Origin: Planococcus sp. CP5-4_YE
GTDB taxonomy: Bacteria; Bacillota; Bacilli; Bacillales_A; Planococcaceae
Assembly (NCBI RefSeq): GCF_019042655.1
Contig: NZ_JAHPZO010000005.1
Location: 62,001 to 126,000 of the forward strand
Reading direction: 5' to 3'
DNA: 64,000 nucleotides
This document shows, piece by piece, positions 24,032-32,786 of this stretch. How positions within the stretch are numbered: position 1 is the first letter of the stretch; each line of letters starts with the position of its first letter. The position numbers and the translations under genes were made by a program. Below the pieces are notes generated by a model that was not told the DNA's origin, made no database searches, and saw only the letters and a list, made by a program, of their open reading frames with translations.

Positions 24032-25063
24032 TTATTTGCCGGGCTCCCCTTCAGACTCGATTTCTCCCTTAATTTTAGGCCCCCTCCGATAGGCCGGAAA
24101 AAAAGAACAATCATCTTCTACTATTGCTTCTGTGCATAGCGAGTTGTAAATTTCTAGATTCCAAATTTTTTTCCCTGTATAGAATTCGAGCTCTTGTGCC
24201 CGCCCGTACTTCTTTTTGTAGAGGTATAATTTATCATCTGGATCGTTCGTCCGCCCACCGCCATGACGAATCAGTTTCATTCCATTTTTCATACCCCAAC
24301 GCAGCAATGCGTATTGAAGAATGTGTGGTGCATACAAATGGTGGTATTGTTCCAGACTTCCGGTCAAGTGGACATGAAGGAGGTCATTACTGACGAAATT
24401 CAGGCTCATGGCGATGATGTGACCTTTCCACTTCACTTCAACGACTACCAATTGAGGTCCCAACAAGTGGAGGCATTGCTCAAAATACGCATCATTAAAA
24501 TAATAAAATGCATCAGCTTTATTACGGTTCATCGTCTGGAAGTACAAATCTTTGAATTGGTCGAGATTGGGTGGATTGACGGATACCTTATACTCCACGC
24601 CTTGCTCCAATGCCTTGCGGATGCATCGCCGGACCGATGGCGAGTATTCGGTCATGAGTGGATCTTCTGTTTCGACCAATCTTGTCTGAATAGTGTTTCG
24701 CATGAAATCAGTGGCATACCATTCCTTGAAGTCTGCAGCATTCTTCAATATCGGATGGAATCGAATGAATTCACTGACAATATTTTCTGTTTGGCAATAC
24801 TTGCGAAATTCACGGAAAAAAATTTGTGCCAATTCTTTTTTGTCGTTCTCGTCTGCAGCTTCGATGATTGGCCCTCCATACCCGTATGGTGTAATCAAAT
24901 CATAATAAGGCCCTCTTCCGAGTAAATCAATCGGAATTTCCCGCTTGAGAAATAAATGATGGACTGATCCCAATGCATGATAGAGGGTGAAACTTACACA
25001 TTTGCCGTTTTCCATTTGTTCGTAAAGCTTCCCATACTCTTTACTGAAATAAATATCCTTCAC
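24032..25063 (-). CDS. FemAB/GNAT-like aminoacyl- or acyltransferase family protein
   Basis: A 343-residue protein with the double-GNAT layout of Fem-type and BioF2-like transferases. The N-half is DIYFSKEYGKLYEQMENGK ... DLITPYGYGGPI; the C-half contains VRRCIRKALEQGVEYKVS, FYYFNDAYFEQ and VVVEVKWKGHIIAMSLNFVS, then the segment MKLIRHGGGRTNDPDDKLYLYKKKYG (I quote parts only). The motif YKKKYG with GGG-R-T is typical of lipid-II-linked peptide transferases and related enzymes. The GTG start at 25063 has GAGGTG six bases upstream; a TTG 16 codons earlier has none. The acceptor is unknown; envelope modification is plausible. Confidence 0.75.
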   Translation of the reverse strand: MKDIYFSKEYGKLYEQMENGKCVSFTLYHALGSVHHLFLKREIPIDLLGRGPYYDLITPYGYGGPIIEAADENDKKELAQIFFREFRKYCQTENIVSEFIRFHPILKNAADFKEWYATDFMRNTIQTRLVETEDPLMTEYSPSVRRCIRKALEQGVEYKVSVNPPNLDQFKDLYFQTMNRNKADAFYYFNDAYFEQCLHLLGPQLVVVEVKWKGHIIAMSLNFVSNDLLHVHLTGSLEQYHHLYAPHILQYALLRWGMKNGMKLIRHGGGRTNDPDDKLYLYKKKYGRAQELEFYTGKKIWNLEIYNSLCTEAIVEDDCSFFPAYRRGPKIKGEIESEGEPGK

Positions 25064-25165
25064 CGTTCTCACCTCATCTTTTTGGCTGGTGGCCTTCAAA
25101 GCTATATTCAAGCTCTAATTTTAAAGGCTTCCAGTTAAAGTGAGGTAAAGTAGTTAGATAACCTG

Positions 25166-25196
25166 TAAAAAAAGAGCCTCCACAATCGGGGGCTCT
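25166..25196 (-). terminator. Terminator of the serine protease gene
   Basis: Minus-strand arms AGAGCCCCC (25188-25196) and GGAGGCTCT (25173-25181) with one G-U, followed by a run of seven Ts. It overlaps the stop codon by one base. Confidence 0.85.
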
Positions 25197-26308
25197 TACA
25201 TTTCTTCGACATATTCAATCTGATAATCCCCGTATAAATCGATCACCACAGTGTAGCGCCGCTGATGGTCAATCGTTCCGGTCTCGCCGTCTGCTTCATG
25301 GTAATTGAACACTGCGCCAGCTTCGACATACGCGCGGTCGCCTTCAATGTCAACAGAACTGACGTCTGGCACGACCGAATCGAACACTCGGCCATCTGCT
25401 GAATACTCCTTGACGACGCTGTCGACCGCTTCAACTGCCTGGCTTTCCGGCACCAAATACGAAGAGTAATAATTAAGCTCTTCTTCGTTCATTGAATACG
25501 GCAATAAGTCATAATAGGCTTCGATGAAACTCGACAGCAGCGCTTCGTCAAAATAGGCATCTTTTACGGATGGTTCGACTAATTGCGACTCAGGAAGCGG
25601 ATCTGGGTTCGATGCCCAGCGATCCAGCATATCCTTTTTCAAATATAGCGGAATCGCATAGCCGATTTCGGGATTGTCTTCGAGCATGACCGAATTGATG
25701 CCGAGCACTTTTCCAGAACTTGCGTCCAGAAGCGGCCCACCGCTGGAGCCTTGTTTGATCAATGCATTCATTTCATATAAATCCGTATAGACGAAGACTT
25801 CCGAGAAATCGACTCCGGTCTCGGTAATTTCCCCTTCAGTTGCTGTGTTCGCCGCATTTTCAGGGCTGCCGATGGCAATGACCGGCGTTCCCATATCCAC
25901 CGGTTCCAGTTCCTGTTCGAGTGGGTCTTTACCTGCCAGGTCTTCGACACGCACTAGCGCCAAGTCTTCGTCGAGTGACATGCCAATTACTTTGCCGGCG
26001 AACTCTTGCCCGTCGCTATTGACGAGTGAAATAAACGTCGCGTCTCGTACGACGTGGGCATTCGTCAAGATGTCGCCTTGGTCATTGTACAAAAAACCGG
26101 ACCCTTGCTCGAAATCGGTATAGATGGTGTAGACATGTGTTTTCGCATTCGCGATCATGGCCCCATTTTCTTGTGCGGCCGTATCGACCAGTGAATCGCC
26201 CTGTTCTGTTTCTGTCCCCGGCGGCGCTTGAGTATCTGTTCCTCCACAAGCTGTGAGGACCATCGCCGCAAAGAACACCATCAGCCATTGCATCATCTGC
26301 TTTTCCAT
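25196..26308 (-). CDS. Lipoprotein trypsin-like serine protease (S1C, HtrA-like, no PDZ)
   Basis: A 370-residue exported protein. The signal ends in lipobox VLTAC (Cys21), so it should be membrane-tethered on the outside. The catalytic triad can be read: His in DILTNAHVV, Asp in LDEDLALVRV and Ser in IKQGSSGGPLL, followed by GKVLGINSV. These belong to the trypsin-like domain, residues about 50-235. No PDZ domain follows. Instead residues about 255-370 form an alpha/beta domain (YFDEALLSSFIEAYYDLLPY ... YVEAGAVFNY) resembling NTF2-like or TcaA-type extracytoplasmic domains. It probably acts in surface protein quality control. It is transcribed alone. Confidence 0.9.
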   Translation of the reverse strand: MEKQMMQWLMVFFAAMVLTACGGTDTQAPPGTETEQGDSLVDTAAQENGAMIANAKTHVYTIYTDFEQGSGFLYNDQGDILTNAHVVRDATFISLVNSDGQEFAGKVIGMSLDEDLALVRVEDLAGKDPLEQELEPVDMGTPVIAIGSPENAANTATEGEITETGVDFSEVFVYTDLYEMNALIKQGSSGGPLLDASSGKVLGINSVMLEDNPEIGYAIPLYLKKDMLDRWASNPDPLPESQLVEPSVKDAYFDEALLSSFIEAYYDLLPYSMNEEELNYYSSYLVPESQAVEAVDSVVKEYSADGRVFDSVVPDVSSVDIEGDRAYVEAGAVFNYHEADGETGTIDHQRRYTVVIDLYGDYQIEYVEEM

Positions 26309-26421
26309 CGTCTCAACCCGCTTCCGTTATTGTGAGTTCATTATAGCAACCCCCAAATCAAAAAGAAAAGGCTTGGAACCCTTATTTTGATAAGTTTCCT
26401 CATTAAAATTTTCGTTTTAAG

Positions 26422-26461
26422 AAAAAAAGACTGAGGGAGCATTTGCTCCCTCAGTCTTTTT
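26422..26461 (-). terminator. Terminator of the secreted nuclease gene
   Basis: A perfect 15-bp stem, AAAGACTGAGGGAGC (26426-26440) with GCTCCCTCAGTCTTT (26445-26459), with T-runs in both directions. It lies 11 bases past the nuclease stop. Confidence 0.95.
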
Positions 26462-26471
26462 AACGTGTCAA

Positions 26472-29400
26472 TTACCTTCTGTTTTTCACCAATCGTCCTC
26501 TATTGGTGACCACTGTGTAATTGCCGAGCTCTTTTACTTCTAGTGTAAAGCTCGAACCGTTTTTGCTGCCTTTCATGACTTGCCATCTGCCGCGCTCGTC
26601 GACATGTGAACCGAACTGGACTCTGACGTTTGCATCAGTCGCGAATCTCAACTGCACCGTGTCTTCAAACTTCATGTTCAGTTCAGTACCTGAAGCATTC
26701 AGCACCGCGATATCAAACTGTCCAGTCAAAGTCGGCCAGAAGCCAACTTGCTTGGTATCATCCGCCTCAAAAGAAAGTGTCATGCCTTGAGGCGTTTTTT
26801 GGGCCAATTGCTTCAAGTTTTTCGGAGTCAAAGTCAAAATCACATCTTCCAGTTCCACGCGTAAATTCTTGCCGCTGTTCAGCACTTGCGTGAAAGTATC
26901 TTCTGTGAAATGGATATCCAACATGCCTTTGTCATCAAAGGCCGCTGCTTTGACAATCGCTGAGAACTTGGTATATTCCGGTTCAGCTTGCTGCTGGCCT
27001 GGTACTTGAGGCTTGCCGAATGTAATTTGTGCCAGAAGCGGGTCATGGTCGGATGCGCGTCCATGCTGTTCCATGAACATCGAGTTGATGTGGACCATAT
27101 CAAGTTCTGTGTGGTCTGCCAAATTATTCGTTACAAGCAAGTGATCCAACACTTGCGTATTGCCTTGGTAATGGTACGAGAAACGATCGTCTTCTGGCAC
27201 ATCATTGACTTTATTCGTCAAGATGTCGCCTTGGAGTGCTTCAAGTGCCGGAGTGAATTCAAAATCGTTCATATCGCCTGTAACGACGACATTCAGTTCC
27301 GGATTGATTTCGAGCCCTTGTTCGATAAAGCCATTGATGGCGTGTGCCAATTCAATGCGTTCAACTTCCGATTTGAATTCCGGCGGCTGGTTTTGCCCCA
27401 TCAAGCCTTGGTCTCCGCCTTTGGAGTTCAAATGCGTTGCGATGACGACGATTTCTTCGCCTTGGAATTCAAATTGTGCCGCGAGTGGTTTGCGTGTGCC
27501 AGGCATTGGGATTGGCTGGACACGTCCTGGATTCAAGGCAAGATCTCCTGATTCTGTCCACGAGTTGTCTTGTGTAGATGTACCTTTTGTGCCTTCTGAA
27601 AGTGTCACGCGTTCAGGGTTATACAAGAAGCCGACACGGATGTTTCCACCTGGCTGCCCGCCGTCCTGGTTGTATTCCGGTGCGATGTCTGTCCATGCAT
27701 ACGTTGGACCGCCGGCTGCTTTAATATCTGCAATGAGACGCTCATAAGAAGCTGTAGCATCAGAGTTGCCAGAAGCAATAGGACCATCGCTGTCTTGAAC
27801 TTCGATCATCGAGATGACGTCTGGTGAGTTCAGGTCATTGACGAATGATTCTGCAATGCGCTGTGCTTTTTCGTTCGTTGTATGGCTCGGGTCTGCAGAG
27901 AAGTTTTCGACGTTATAAGCCGCAACCGTCAATTTATCGTCTGCATTCTCGATCCATGTTTCTTCCGGTCGTGTGCCGCCGTCTACAATTGCTGGCACTT
28001 TCGTTACATCCGTCCAAATCTGGTAATTACCGAAGCCGTAGCCGAGAACGCCGACTGGCATTTCTGCGAAAGTATCGCCCGCTTTTGCGACGAGGTCTTC
28101 ACTAGTTTGAATCTTAACGCGTTCCGGGTTGAAATCGTCTTCTTCAAGCAAGATTCCGCCTTGTTTGTGGAAATCGTTGTTTGTTGCATTTTTCGATACG
28201 ACAAATACTTCGCCGTAATCTTGCGGGCCGACGATTTGTGCATCAGCTACGCCGACGCGCATCAATTCAAGAGATTCCCAGAAATCAATGCCGTCTTCTT
28301 CCGGCTGGAACTCCGTCAAGCCGTCGTTGTCGATATTTTGTGTTGGCGGGAACACGTCTTCGCCGATAACGATCGGTTCAGGAAGTTCCGCTGTGCCTGT
28401 TTTCACGACGTCCGTCGAGCGGATGCGCGTGACAGGCAAATCATTTTCTTTCATATCGGAATAGCCACTATAGAACCATTCTTCAACTGTTCCTGTGACT
28501 GATACCACATCCCCGACAGCCAAGCTGCTGGATGCAGAGGATTTGTTGACGATGATCGCTTCTGACGTTGTCCAGTCGCCGTCATCATTTGTATCTTGAA
28601 TGACAAAATTTGCACCGTTATAGAAATGTGTGATGATGCCTGTCACTTCATTGACATTAGCATTCTCATACGTTGAGTAATGGCCTTGTCCTTGAATGTC
28701 ACGGATTTTCAAGTCCTTTGTTTTCAGGACCGTGTATTGGAATGAAAAGACTTCCGATGTTTCATCTGTAATAGCGATCGCTTTGATGACTGTATCTTGT
28801 GTCAGGACAATCGGCTTAGCATAAACTGCGCTGTCCGCAGTAGGTGTCGAACCATCTGTTGTAAAATGGATCGCAGCATTGTCCCATCCGCTTGCGAGCG
28901 TGATTTCAGTTCCTTCCGAAACGACACCTGGGAAGATGTCTGCATACACTGCCGGCTTGTTGACGAGTTCAAAGCTTTCGAAGCCAAGTGTTTTCACTTG
29001 ATACGCATCATTGAATTTCGAAGCGATGCCTGAAAGGTAAATCAAGTCGCCTTCTTTGAATCGTTTCGTGAAATCTTCGAACGTCAAGCCATTGCGGTTG
29101 TCATTGCGTACGACGACTTGCTCGCCGTTTTCCGCGACTGCCGTAAATTCGAACGTTCCGTATGTGTTAACGGATTGTAAGTTGGTGATTTCGACGCGTT
29201 CGATCGAAATGCGTTCTCCTTGAGTTTCTTCGTTGACGCCTGCTGGCGAAATCACTTGTGCTTCCGGCAATTCATTTCCAGAAGACAATACTTCTACCGT
29301 GTTCGGCTGCAATTGAAGTTCGCCGCCGTACTCGGACACAGTGCCGACTAAGCGGACGATATCACCTGTCGTGACAGTAGCGCTGGATGTGTAAACATAA

Positions 29401-29972
29401 ATCCCAGCTGTTTCATCTTGCACGTAAAAAGCGTTTCCGCCCCATAGGCCTGTTTCAGTTATTACTGTCGCTTCGACAGAAATCAAGCCTTCCGAGTCGC
29501 GAGCTTCCTGGACATTGGCTACAGGAGTTGCTGTTGGTGGCTCTTCGCCTTCAGACAGGATCGTGTAAGCTGTTGGAGATTTCAAACCTGCTGTCGTGAA
29601 ATAGGACTCCAATGAACCAGTGATCGTCACTTCGGCTTTAAAGTTAGCTGGGTTATCGACTAAGTTTAAGCCTGAACGAATAGAACCGGATGGCAACTGA
29701 ACTGGCAAGATCTTCGTCGGATCAGTTTCATCCGGTGAATCCGCCAATCCTAAGTTGCTTGCTGTTGTGAAAGGGGCTTCCTGGTCGTAGCTTGTTTTAC
29801 TGCTGGCAGTGCCAACGATAAACCCTTTCACCGTTGCAGTTCCTGTATTGTTTTCAATGGCTTGTGCCACCGAAATGGTTTCTGCCGCATCGGCTGTCGC
29901 CATATAAGGCAGGGCGGTGGATAAAGCCAATAGGAGACTCAAAAAGATTTTGCTGAACGCGCTTTTTGTCAC
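26472..29972 (-). CDS. Large secreted nuclease (endonuclease/exonuclease/phosphatase family, YhcR/ExeM-like)
   Basis: A 1166-residue protein with a type I signal peptide (cleavage near TADAAE, about residue 30). Domains in order: a DUF6359-like segment (about 30-140), OB-fold nucleic-acid-binding repeats (about 150-240, 250-345 and 430-520), a chitobiase/hexosaminidase C-terminal-like segment with HFTTDGSTPTADS (about 370-415), and an endonuclease/exonuclease/phosphatase domain (about 690-985). The last carries LTVAAYNVENF, VISMIEVQDSDG, VVIATHLNSKGGDQG, NVVVTGDMNDFEF and GRASDHDPLLAQI. A final domain (about 1005-1166) ends in RGRLVKNRR, and there is no sortase motif or CWB2 module. It probably degrades extracellular DNA/RNA for phosphate or nucleosides. 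The start is GTG after GAGGAG. Confidence 0.93.
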   Translation of the reverse strand: MTKSAFSKIFLSLLLALSTALPYMATADAAETISVAQAIENNTGTATVKGFIVGTASSKTSYDQEAPFTTASNLGLADSPDETDPTKILPVQLPSGSIRSGLNLVDNPANFKAEVTITGSLESYFTTAGLKSPTAYTILSEGEEPPTATPVANVQEARDSEGLISVEATVITETGLWGGNAFYVQDETAGIYVYTSSATVTTGDIVRLVGTVSEYGGELQLQPNTVEVLSSGNELPEAQVISPAGVNEETQGERISIERVEITNLQSVNTYGTFEFTAVAENGEQVVVRNDNRNGLTFEDFTKRFKEGDLIYLSGIASKFNDAYQVKTLGFESFELVNKPAVYADIFPGVVSEGTEITLASGWDNAAIHFTTDGSTPTADSAVYAKPIVLTQDTVIKAIAITDETSEVFSFQYTVLKTKDLKIRDIQGQGHYSTYENANVNEVTGIITHFYNGANFVIQDTNDDGDWTTSEAIIVNKSSASSSLAVGDVVSVTGTVEEWFYSGYSDMKENDLPVTRIRSTDVVKTGTAELPEPIVIGEDVFPPTQNIDNDGLTEFQPEEDGIDFWESLELMRVGVADAQIVGPQDYGEVFVVSKNATNNDFHKQGGILLEEDDFNPERVKIQTSEDLVAKAGDTFAEMPVGVLGYGFGNYQIWTDVTKVPAIVDGGTRPEETWIENADDKLTVAAYNVENFSADPSHTTNEKAQRIAESFVNDLNSPDVISMIEVQDSDGPIASGNSDATASYERLIADIKAAGGPTYAWTDIAPEYNQDGGQPGGNIRVGFLYNPERVTLSEGTKGTSTQDNSWTESGDLALNPGRVQPIPMPGTRKPLAAQFEFQGEEIVVIATHLNSKGGDQGLMGQNQPPEFKSEVERIELAHAINGFIEQGLEINPELNVVVTGDMNDFEFTPALEALQGDILTNKVNDVPEDDRFSYHYQGNTQVLDHLLVTNNLADHTELDMVHINSMFMEQHGRASDHDPLLAQITFGKPQVPGQQQAEPEYTKFSAIVKAAAFDDKGMLDIHFTEDTFTQVLNSGKNLRVELEDVILTLTPKNLKQLAQKTPQGMTLSFEADDTKQVGFWPTLTGQFDIAVLNASGTELNMKFEDTVQLRFATDANVRVQFGSHVDERGRWQVMKGSKNGSSFTLEVKELGNYTVVTNRGRLVKNRR

Positions 29973-30012
29973 TAACTTTCACTCCTCAGGTAATTTATTG
30001 TCATACGAAACC

Positions 30013-30041
30013 ATTATACTAAAAAATTGTAAGCGTTTTAT
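30013..30041 (-). promoter_or_regulatory. Promoter -10 and cre-like box of the nuclease gene
   Basis: On the minus strand, TATAAT lies at 30013-30018. Next to it the plus-strand sequence TGTAAGCGTTTTAT (30028-30041) matches 12 of 14 positions of a CcpA cre box. No clear -35 is seen. The remaining gap to 30341 holds no gene. Confidence 0.45.
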
Positions 30042-30341
30042 TAATAATTTGTAAATTCTAACTATTAATACCCAAAATGCTCATATAATTTCCTTTTTTA
30101 ACCTTTTAAATAGTCTGATCATTCTTTTTGTTCGAATTCTTTATCTATACACTTTATTCAACTTGTTCCGACTCTTTAGTTGTGAATTTTTCCGCAACAT
30201 AATTCTTTGAGAGGCGTCTAAACAAGAGGATTCATGATAAGATAGGGAAATGGAATTGGGAGATTATTGCTCCTATATATAAGGAAAGAAATTGGTTGCG
30301 CGCTTTACCGCTAGGCCATTTGAAGAAAGTAGGATTTTGTT

Positions 30342-31868
30342 TTGGGCAGAAAACTCGCACTTACCGGCATTTTGTTCGTCATCGCGTCGCTGTTTTTGAA
30401 AGTTTCCGGGCTTCTCCGAGATATGGTTATTGCCTACCAATTTGGGGATTCCTATCAATCAGCTGCGTATTTCGCGGCATTCGCTTTGGCAAATACCTTT
30501 ATTTTATTTTTTACTACCGGCATGAAGAATGCTTTTGTGCCAAGTTTCATCCACGCACAGGCGGATGGTAAAGGCCATCATCATTTTTCACAAATTATTC
30601 GTGGAACTATGGTGCTTGGATTAATTGTCTCCGTCATTGGTGCATTGGCAGCACCACTGCTAGTGCCTTTGCTATTTAAATTCCCCAACCTTCAGACCGA
30701 TATTCGAGCTGAAGCAATTGAATTGAGTGTAGCTTTAGCTATCATCTTCTTTATAGCTGTATTCCTTGTGTCATTAAACTCGGTTTATGAGGCCTATCTT
30801 GACGCAGAAAACAAATTTTCATTGTCTGTCATTTCACAGATCATCGTTATCGGCAGCACCATTCTTAGCACCTTATTGTTTGCGGATGAAATCGGCGCCT
30901 ACTCAATGGCGTTTGGCTATTTGGCCGGTGCGCTATTATCGTACATCGCCAAACGGCTCTGGTTCGTCCCTAAAGGAAGCCATAAAGTAATCGGCAAACT
31001 TGACTGGGAAGAAATCAAGCCCTTTTCAATCATTTTCATCCCGGTCGCTATTACGGTGATGGTCGGCCAAGTCAATCTGACAATCGATAATATCTTTGCT
31101 AGCTCATTCAGCGATTCAGCGGTCAACTATGTGAACTATGCAAAGAATATCGTCCACTTCCCACAAGCGATTATCGGTGTAACCATTGGGACGATCATTT
31201 TCCCGATTTTGGCGAAAGCGATTGCGAATGCTAATGAGAAAAGCTTCAAACAAGGCATCGAATACGGCTTGATGCTAACACTTTTGGTTTTACTGCCGGC
31301 TGTAGCGGGAATGATGTGGCTGATGCAAGATCTCATCACGATCGTTTACGAACGCGGCGCATTTACAGCGGACGCAACAGCAGCCACTGCAAGTGTTGGT
31401 TATCTGTACATGGGATCAGTATTGTTCTTCAGTTTGCAGAACATCTTGAACAAAGCTTTCTATTCAAAAAAACAAGGCCATGTCATTTTGCGCATTTCCT
31501 TGTTCTCTATCGCGCTCAATGTCGCATTGAACTTCCTGTTCATCGCGTTGCTTGATTCGTATCTGGCGATTCCACTCGCTTCGTCCGTCATGGCGCTCGT
31601 TTATTTTGCGCTCAATTGGGTCGTCTTCAACCGAACGCAAGGCAAGCTCAACTCTCGCTTTATCGTGAAAGACGCTGCCAAGATTTTTGTGGCGACCGCT
31701 GCGATGTTGCTGGTGTTATGGCTTGTATCGGGACTTCTCGAAGATTTACATATCTATGTCCGTTTCGGCCTGACGGCAATCATTGGCGCCATTGTCTATG
31801 CTGCGGCGGCTCTTGTCTTGAAGACGGAAATCGCACGCTTCCTTATCAGCAAGCTTAGAAAATCATAA
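30342..31868 (+). CDS. MurJ/MviN-family lipid-linked oligosaccharide flippase
   Basis: A 508-residue membrane protein with about 14 hydrophobic segments, of the MviN/MurJ family in the MOP exporter superfamily. Family hallmarks: the N-terminal segment FLKVSGLLRDMVIAYQFG, FTTGMKNAFVPSFIHA, LNSVYEAYLDAENKFSLSVI and the central QVNLTIDNIFASSF. The start is TTG (GRKLALTGILF) after a weak AGGA. It leads an operon with a deacetylase, an O-antigen-ligase-type protein and a GNAT. That context suggests flipping of a wall-polysaccharide precursor rather than the essential lipid II flippase, but the sequence alone cannot separate the two roles. Confidence 0.9.
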   Translation: MGRKLALTGILFVIASLFLKVSGLLRDMVIAYQFGDSYQSAAYFAAFALANTFILFFTTGMKNAFVPSFIHAQADGKGHHHFSQIIRGTMVLGLIVSVIGALAAPLLVPLLFKFPNLQTDIRAEAIELSVALAIIFFIAVFLVSLNSVYEAYLDAENKFSLSVISQIIVIGSTILSTLLFADEIGAYSMAFGYLAGALLSYIAKRLWFVPKGSHKVIGKLDWEEIKPFSIIFIPVAITVMVGQVNLTIDNIFASSFSDSAVNYVNYAKNIVHFPQAIIGVTIGTIIFPILAKAIANANEKSFKQGIEYGLMLTLLVLLPAVAGMMWLMQDLITIVYERGAFTADATAATASVGYLYMGSVLFFSLQNILNKAFYSKKQGHVILRISLFSIALNVALNFLFIALLDSYLAIPLASSVMALVYFALNWVVFNRTQGKLNSRFIVKDAAKIFVATAAMLLVLWLVSGLLEDLHIYVRFGLTAIIGAIVYAAAALVLKTEIARFLISKLRKS

Positions 31869-31883
31869 GGAGTTTTTCGGATT

Positions 31884-32762
31884 ATGAAACAGGTATTAAT
31901 GAAAAACGCTGCGCCGGTGCTCAATCCGGCGATTAAAACTTCCTTGAAACGCTTTTACAAAGCGGACAAGCCACTTACCCCTCTTGAACCGGCGGAGCGC
32001 GTGCTTGTATTTGCGCCTCATATTGACGACGAAACGATCGGCCTCGGCGGAACCATTCGGCGCTATGCCGATTCCGGCGCACAAGTCACCATCGCCATCA
32101 TCACCGATGGCAAAAATAGTAATGCCGCTCCGGTTGAAGCTGATACGCTGGCAGAGACACGCAAAGAGGAATTGCAGTCGATCCAAGACCTGCTTGGCTT
32201 TACGGACGTTCGTTACTTAGATTATCCCGATAGCGAAATTAAGGATGTCACTTCGAGTGAACGTTTCGGGGAGCTGATCGACGAGATCCGCCCTAATACG
32301 ATTTATACGACAAGCTTGATCGATGCCCATCCTGATCATGTGTACAGCGCCCATTTGGTGGCGGATGCCCTGAAACACACGGACCATCAGCCGAAAATCG
32401 TCCGCGAATATGAGATCAATTGCCCTGTACCGCCGGAAGCGATCAATTGTATTATGGACATTACCGATCAGTTTCCGCTCAAGCAACGGGCGACCGAAGC
32501 ATTCAAAAGCCAAGTGATCGCGTTCGATGGATTTTTGGCGCTCGCTGAGATCAAAACTGCACAGACAAACGATGCACACGCACGCTACGTAGAAACCTTC
32601 ATCGAGAACACACCGCAGCAATTCATCGAAGCGGCCGATCATTTGAAGACGCAAGACCGCCAGTATGAAAAACATTTCAAGCAAGCGAATCGCACCGTTA
32701 CTTTATGGTGGGCCATCTTCAAGAACTTAAAGTTGAAAAAGGCGATTTATCAAAGCCGCTAA
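31884..32762 (+). CDS. PIG-L family deacetylase
   Basis: A 292-residue protein of the LmbE/PIG-L zinc-dependent N-acetylglucosaminyl deacetylase fold. The metal/catalytic motif is VFAPHIDDETIGLGGTIRRY (P-H-x-D-D-E, residues about 43-62), followed by VTIAIITDGKNS, FTDVRYLDYPDSE and the second metal motif LIDAHPDHVYSAHLVADAL. It probably deacetylates a GlcNAc-containing lipid or polymer intermediate made by this cluster. The N-terminus (MKQVLMKNAAPVLNPAIK) is not a signal peptide, so it is cytoplasmic. AAGGAG lies nine bases before the ATG, 16 bases after the flippase gene. Confidence 0.92.
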   Translation: MKQVLMKNAAPVLNPAIKTSLKRFYKADKPLTPLEPAERVLVFAPHIDDETIGLGGTIRRYADSGAQVTIAIITDGKNSNAAPVEADTLAETRKEELQSIQDLLGFTDVRYLDYPDSEIKDVTSSERFGELIDEIRPNTIYTTSLIDAHPDHVYSAHLVADALKHTDHQPKIVREYEINCPVPPEAINCIMDITDQFPLKQRATEAFKSQVIAFDGFLALAEIKTAQTNDAHARYVETFIENTPQQFIEAADHLKTQDRQYEKHFKQANRTVTLWWAIFKNLKLKKAIYQSR

Positions 32763-32786
32763 TTATAAATGCATTTGGAGGATATT

